Below, piece after piece: positions 61,114-64,000 of a stretch of 64,000 bases of DNA; positions within the stretch are counted from its first letter, which is position 1; each line of letters starts with the position of its first letter. The position numbers and the translations under genes are program-made. The notes under the pieces were generated by a model. That model was not told where the DNA came from. It ran no database searches and was given only the letters and a program-made list of their open reading frames with translations. Origin of the DNA: Candidatus Moranbacteria bacterium GW2011_GWC2_40_12 (GTDB lineage: Bacteria; Patescibacteria; Paceibacteria; Moranbacterales; UBA11712); assembly GCA_000995965.1 (NCBI GenBank), contig LBYD01000002.1, positions 1 to 64,000 on the forward strand, given 5' to 3'.

Positions 61114-64000
61114 TGCAGCCATAACTTTTTGGGTTTTTGCCCTGACGCATGCGTCATAGAGATTTTGCAACGGCTTCATCCAAGGCGATGCCTCTAGTTT
61201 CTTGAACTCTTCCGGCAACCAGGGCCATTGCCGCAACAGAAACGCCCGGTCAAACAGGTGCGGCATCATGACGTTGTGCCGGCCAGTCACGTCGCAGAAG
61301 CCGATCCAGCCATCCAATGATCCATTCGGATTAAAAGGATATTTCATAGTCGGTTTCCCGTTGTTGTCGACAAAAACCAGCGTAATGAGGTTGTTATCGC
61401 GGATATACTTCTCCGTGGCCTCGTCAGCCAACCAGACTTGTCCTTCTTTATGGGAAACCCAGGCCCCCAGCCGAGAACCCTCCATATCACGGAACAAAAC
61501 CGAGGGGCTTTTTTGAATCTCAAGAGTCGAAAACCTCGACTCAAACTCGCGAGATTCGTTTCGCACAAAAATGAGCGGCGGAAATCCTTTGACTTGAGGG
61601 AGGCCAAGAACTTCCATCCAGGCCCCGCTTTGAGCTCCGTTGCAGGTTCCGACAAAGAAAGTATCGTCACGAGCAAAGAAATCCTCCGCTTGCCTGCTCA
61701 TTCCAGAGTTCCATTTGAACATCATGGCAACCCCTTTTCCTGCTCCAAACACGTCTTCGTTGGCAAATCCGGGAGCGGGCGCAAGCACTTGGAAGAAGTC
61801 CAGGCTTGTTTTGCCGGAACGGAGATCGTTCACGTGGACGTCATAGACCGCAAATCCAGCTGCCCGAAATCCAGCGGCAAGTTCACGGTCGCCCGTCGAA
61901 ACTTTTGCCCGAAGGATCGCCACTCTGGGTTTATCTTCCAAGTTGCGCAAGGCCGTTGGCGAAGCTACCGGGTCAAAAGTCAATTTGTAGGGCGGAGCGC
62001 TTTGCCGGCGCAGATTCCTTCTCTCCGCCCGAGCGCATTTGGGATTTATGCGGTGTTTTTCAATTTGGTAGCTGGTTTCGCGCCACTGGTAACGCAAGTC
62101 GACCACCGATTCGTTGAAAATTTCACCGCGGTCGTCATAGCGGATAATGAAACGTTTTTCGACAGTGGTATTGCCGATGACGACATAAGGAACGCCAAAG
62201 TGATTGAGGATAGCCATTATCAGGGCTTCGTTTTCGGGGAGGTATTCAATAACTTTTCTTGCCTCCTGGGAAAACAAATCGGCCCAGACGTCGTGATGAT
62301 CCAGATCAATCTCGGCGCCGCAGTCACCGGCCATGAGCATTTCGAGCAGGTTCACGAAAAGTCCGCCGTCGCCGACGCAGTCGTGGCTGGCTTCGATCAG
62401 CCCTTCGGAAATCATCATCTGCTCGGCCAAAACGGCACCTTTCAGTTTTCGCCAGTCGACATCGGGGCATTCGTCACCAAGTTGGCCCAGAGTCTGGAGA
62501 AATGCCGAACCGCCTAGGCGGCGGAGGCCATTTGCTACATCGATCAGCATAAGACGGCTTTCCCCGGGACGCTTGATATCGGGCGTCACGAATTTCGTCT
62601 TATCCGGAACAACAACATTGCCGGTCAAGACGAGAGTTTCCGGCGATTTGATGAGTTGCTTCATCAGCCAAACGTAGAGCGACGAGGAGTCTTTCCCGCC
62701 GTAGCCGGCGATTTTGAGCGCGATCAATATGTCTTTGAGCGCCTCCATGGCAAAATACATCTTTGCCACACCGCCGGGAATTCCCTTGGCCGGCCACATC
62801 CAGTTTATGCACATCTTGATGTCTTCGAAGTCGGAGAACAGCACGCCGGAAAAGTTCAGCAGCATTTCCGCGACTGTCATTCTGGCGCCAGCCCGGGGAT
62901 CAAGCATCATCATATTGGGACATTCGCCAACGGCGCTCGCCGTTCCAAAGCTGTCTCCATAGTCCATGGCTGAAATGGCAGCATCAGAAACAGGCAAATG
63001 CAGCTTGCCACAGGTTTGGTCAAGAATGCGCAGTCCCGTGACGCTCCGGTCGGCCCGATGGATATGGAATTCCTTGGAACAGACCGAGATAAGCCGGAGA
63101 ACGTTTTTGGCCGCTTCTTTGAGAGAAAGCCCGGATGGAATCCTCACTGGGTTGCCAAGATAAGCGGGTTTTCTGTCACGAATTGTTTCTTGGGGAACGG
63201 CATCCCGGAGAGCCTTGATGGGAAGATCGATCGGATTACGGCCGGTCTTTTCATCCGTGAAAACGATCCGTCCGCTGTCGGTCACTTCGCCGACAACTTC
63301 AAGCGGACAACCTTCCCTCGCGGCGATCTTGAGACAAAGCGGCAGATGATCAGGATGGATAAGCATGCCGTATCTTTCCTGGTATTCGCACACCAGGATC
63401 TCAAGCACGGTCATGGTCTTGTCGCCCACCTGTACCTGCCGGATTTTCACGATACCGCCGGCCTTTTCCACTAATTCCGTGAAGAGATTGAGAATACTGG
63501 CCGCGCCCTGGTCATGAATGGATATGAGCGGATTGCCGAGCCCCTTTTCGACGCAGGTCCGAATGAACCGCCAGGTCAAATGACCCATTCCGGCACAACC
63601 TCTTTGAACGGCATAAAACAGATCTTTATCCTTGTCATCAATTCCGCTTGAAGATCCGGAGCCGCCCCCGAAACCGATCTTGTGGGCTTTGCCGCCGATA
63701 GCAATGAGAAGCAGGCCTTTTTTCGCCCGACCCTTTTTCACATGCTCATCGCGGACCGTTCCAACGGTTTCCGCCAGCATGATTGGCTTGTAGTAGGAGT
63801 AGAATTCTCCGTTTGGCATCATCATACCGAAAGCACGGGTAATCCCCTGATACACCGGAACTCCGTATTTGTTTCCGTAGTCCCAAGTCCCGCCCGGCGC
63901 TTCGATCATAATCTTGAAAGGCGAAGCCATGTTTTTTGCCCGGAACCGCGGAGCCATTTTTTCCCACGGCATTACGTAACCAGGAATCCAAAGGTTTCCG
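61111..64000 (-). CDS. purL: Phosphoribosylformylglycinamidine synthase PurL (large type), 5' end beyond window
   Basis: At least 960 residues of the large single-chain FGAM synthase; the frame is open to the right edge, so the N-terminus is missing. The synthase part has GGGSGSSSGIDD, SIHDQGAASILNLFTELVEKAGG, YGDSFGTASAVGECPNMMMLDPRAGARM and SHDCVGDGGLFVNLLEMLMAGDCGAEI. A C-terminal class I glutaminase has GTCNGAQSGAW (nucleophile Cys in GxCxGxQ) and MMPHLFDRAF, where the usual HPE is HLFD. It forms FGAM from FGAR, glutamine and ATP. Distant from purH but next to purM. Confidence 0.92.
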   Translation of the reverse strand, partial: GNLWIPGYVMPWEKMAPRFRAKNMASPFKIMIEAPGGTWDYGNKYGVPVYQGITRAFGMMMPNGEFYSYYKPIMLAETVGTVRDEHVKKGRAKKGLLLIAIGGKAHKIGFGGGSGSSSGIDDKDKDLFYAVQRGCAGMGHLTWRFIRTCVEKGLGNPLISIHDQGAASILNLFTELVEKAGGIVKIRQVQVGDKTMTVLEILVCEYQERYGMLIHPDHLPLCLKIAAREGCPLEVVGEVTDSGRIVFTDEKTGRNPIDLPIKALRDAVPQETIRDRKPAYLGNPVRIPSGLSLKEAAKNVLRLISVCSKEFHIHRADRSVTGLRILDQTCGKLHLPVSDAAISAMDYGDSFGTASAVGECPNMMMLDPRAGARMTVAEMLLNFSGVLFSDFEDIKMCINWMWPAKGIPGGVAKMYFAMEALKDILIALKIAGYGGKDSSSLYVWLMKQLIKSPETLVLTGNVVVPDKTKFVTPDIKRPGESRLMLIDVANGLRRLGGSAFLQTLGQLGDECPDVDWRKLKGAVLAEQMMISEGLIEASHDCVGDGGLFVNLLEMLMAGDCGAEIDLDHHDVWADLFSQEARKVIEYLPENEALIMAILNHFGVPYVVIGNTTVEKRFIIRYDDRGEIFNESVVDLRYQWRETSYQIEKHRINPKCARAERRNLRRQSAPPYKLTFDPVASPTALRNLEDKPRVAILRAKVSTGDRELAAGFRAAGFAVYDVHVNDLRSGKTSLDFFQVLAPAPGFANEDVFGAGKGVAMMFKWNSGMSRQAEDFFARDDTFFVGTCNGAQSGAWMEVLGLPQVKGFPPLIFVRNESREFESRFSTLEIQKSPSVLFRDMEGSRLGAWVSHKEGQVWLADEATEKYIRDNNLITLVFVDNNGKPTMKYPFNPNGSLDGWIGFCDVTGRHNVMMPHLFDRAFLLRQWPWLPEEFKKLEASPWMKPLQNLYDACVRAKTQKVMAA

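Noticed and set aside
1..64000. tRNA genes or CRISPR arrays
   Set aside because: No T-arm like sequence with matching acceptor arms was found, and the repeats present are not regularly spaced.

Overview
The window looks like a chromosome segment of a Patescibacteria/CPR-type bacterium, possibly a parcubacterial lineage such as Moranbacteria. This is inference from style: tight packing of small single-domain genes, many short hypothetical membrane proteins, very AT-rich 5' leaders with no Shine-Dalgarno on many genes, a sparse and scattered set of nucleotide-biosynthesis genes, and families often seen in that group (DUF5684, SHOCT, C39-like peptidases, MurJ, TreT-like glycosyltransferase). The standard code fits all genes. 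I saw no rRNA, tRNA, CRISPR array or insertion sequence.

0-10.4 kb is an accessory region. It holds two Fic-domain proteins, two of five AbrB/SpoVT-like mini-regulators, an AT-rich restriction-modification island (beta-class methyltransferase, MutH/Sau3AI-like nuclease, GHKL ATPase with a C-terminal HEPN-type motif), then a run of small genes (TspO, MsrA, hypotheticals). Seven genes here are preceded by copies or half-sites of one palindrome, TTACGTAATTAATTACGTAA, and four by a CCGGCGGGGA box. 10.4-17.3 kb is envelope and redox: two C39 peptidases flanking MurJ, a TVP38-like protein, a PQQ-type sugar dehydrogenase homologue and MsrB. 17.3-28.2 kb mixes hypothetical genes that have strong ribosome sites with a TreT-like enzyme, PurH, two near-identical AbrB cassettes and large secreted proteins.

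28.3-36.3 kb is mostly minus strand: PyrF, PyrE, a queuosine-precursor-type transporter, PyrH, a metallo-hydrolase, a MazG-like pyrophosphohydrolase and a PEP-utiliser swivel-domain protein. 36.3-40.2 kb has small hypothetical genes, a cyclophilin lipoprotein and a GNAT enzyme. 40.2-48.3 kb is copper and redox related: a CopA ATPase, a TauE/DsbD-like membrane protein with a cupredoxin tail, a second cupredoxin, and a Cys-rich domain found both alone and fused to an FMN glutamate synthase. 48.3-64 kb has a structured-RNA candidate, the fifth AbrB, ArgG preceded in frame by an amber-interrupted amino-acid-kinase-like region, Lgt, a MASE3 histidine kinase and OmpR regulator, an Ig-like surface protein, an ECF sigma factor, PurM and a PurL that runs off the right edge.

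The most notable signals are: five AbrB paralogues each sitting behind its own palindrome, with one palindrome class shared by neighbouring genes as an apparent local regulon; three membrane-anchored proteins ending in the same Cys-rich tail around CCPDPDEWPNP; the GHKL-HEPN protein in the restriction island; the amber-interrupted kinase/ArgG reading frame; and a two-domain structured RNA candidate.
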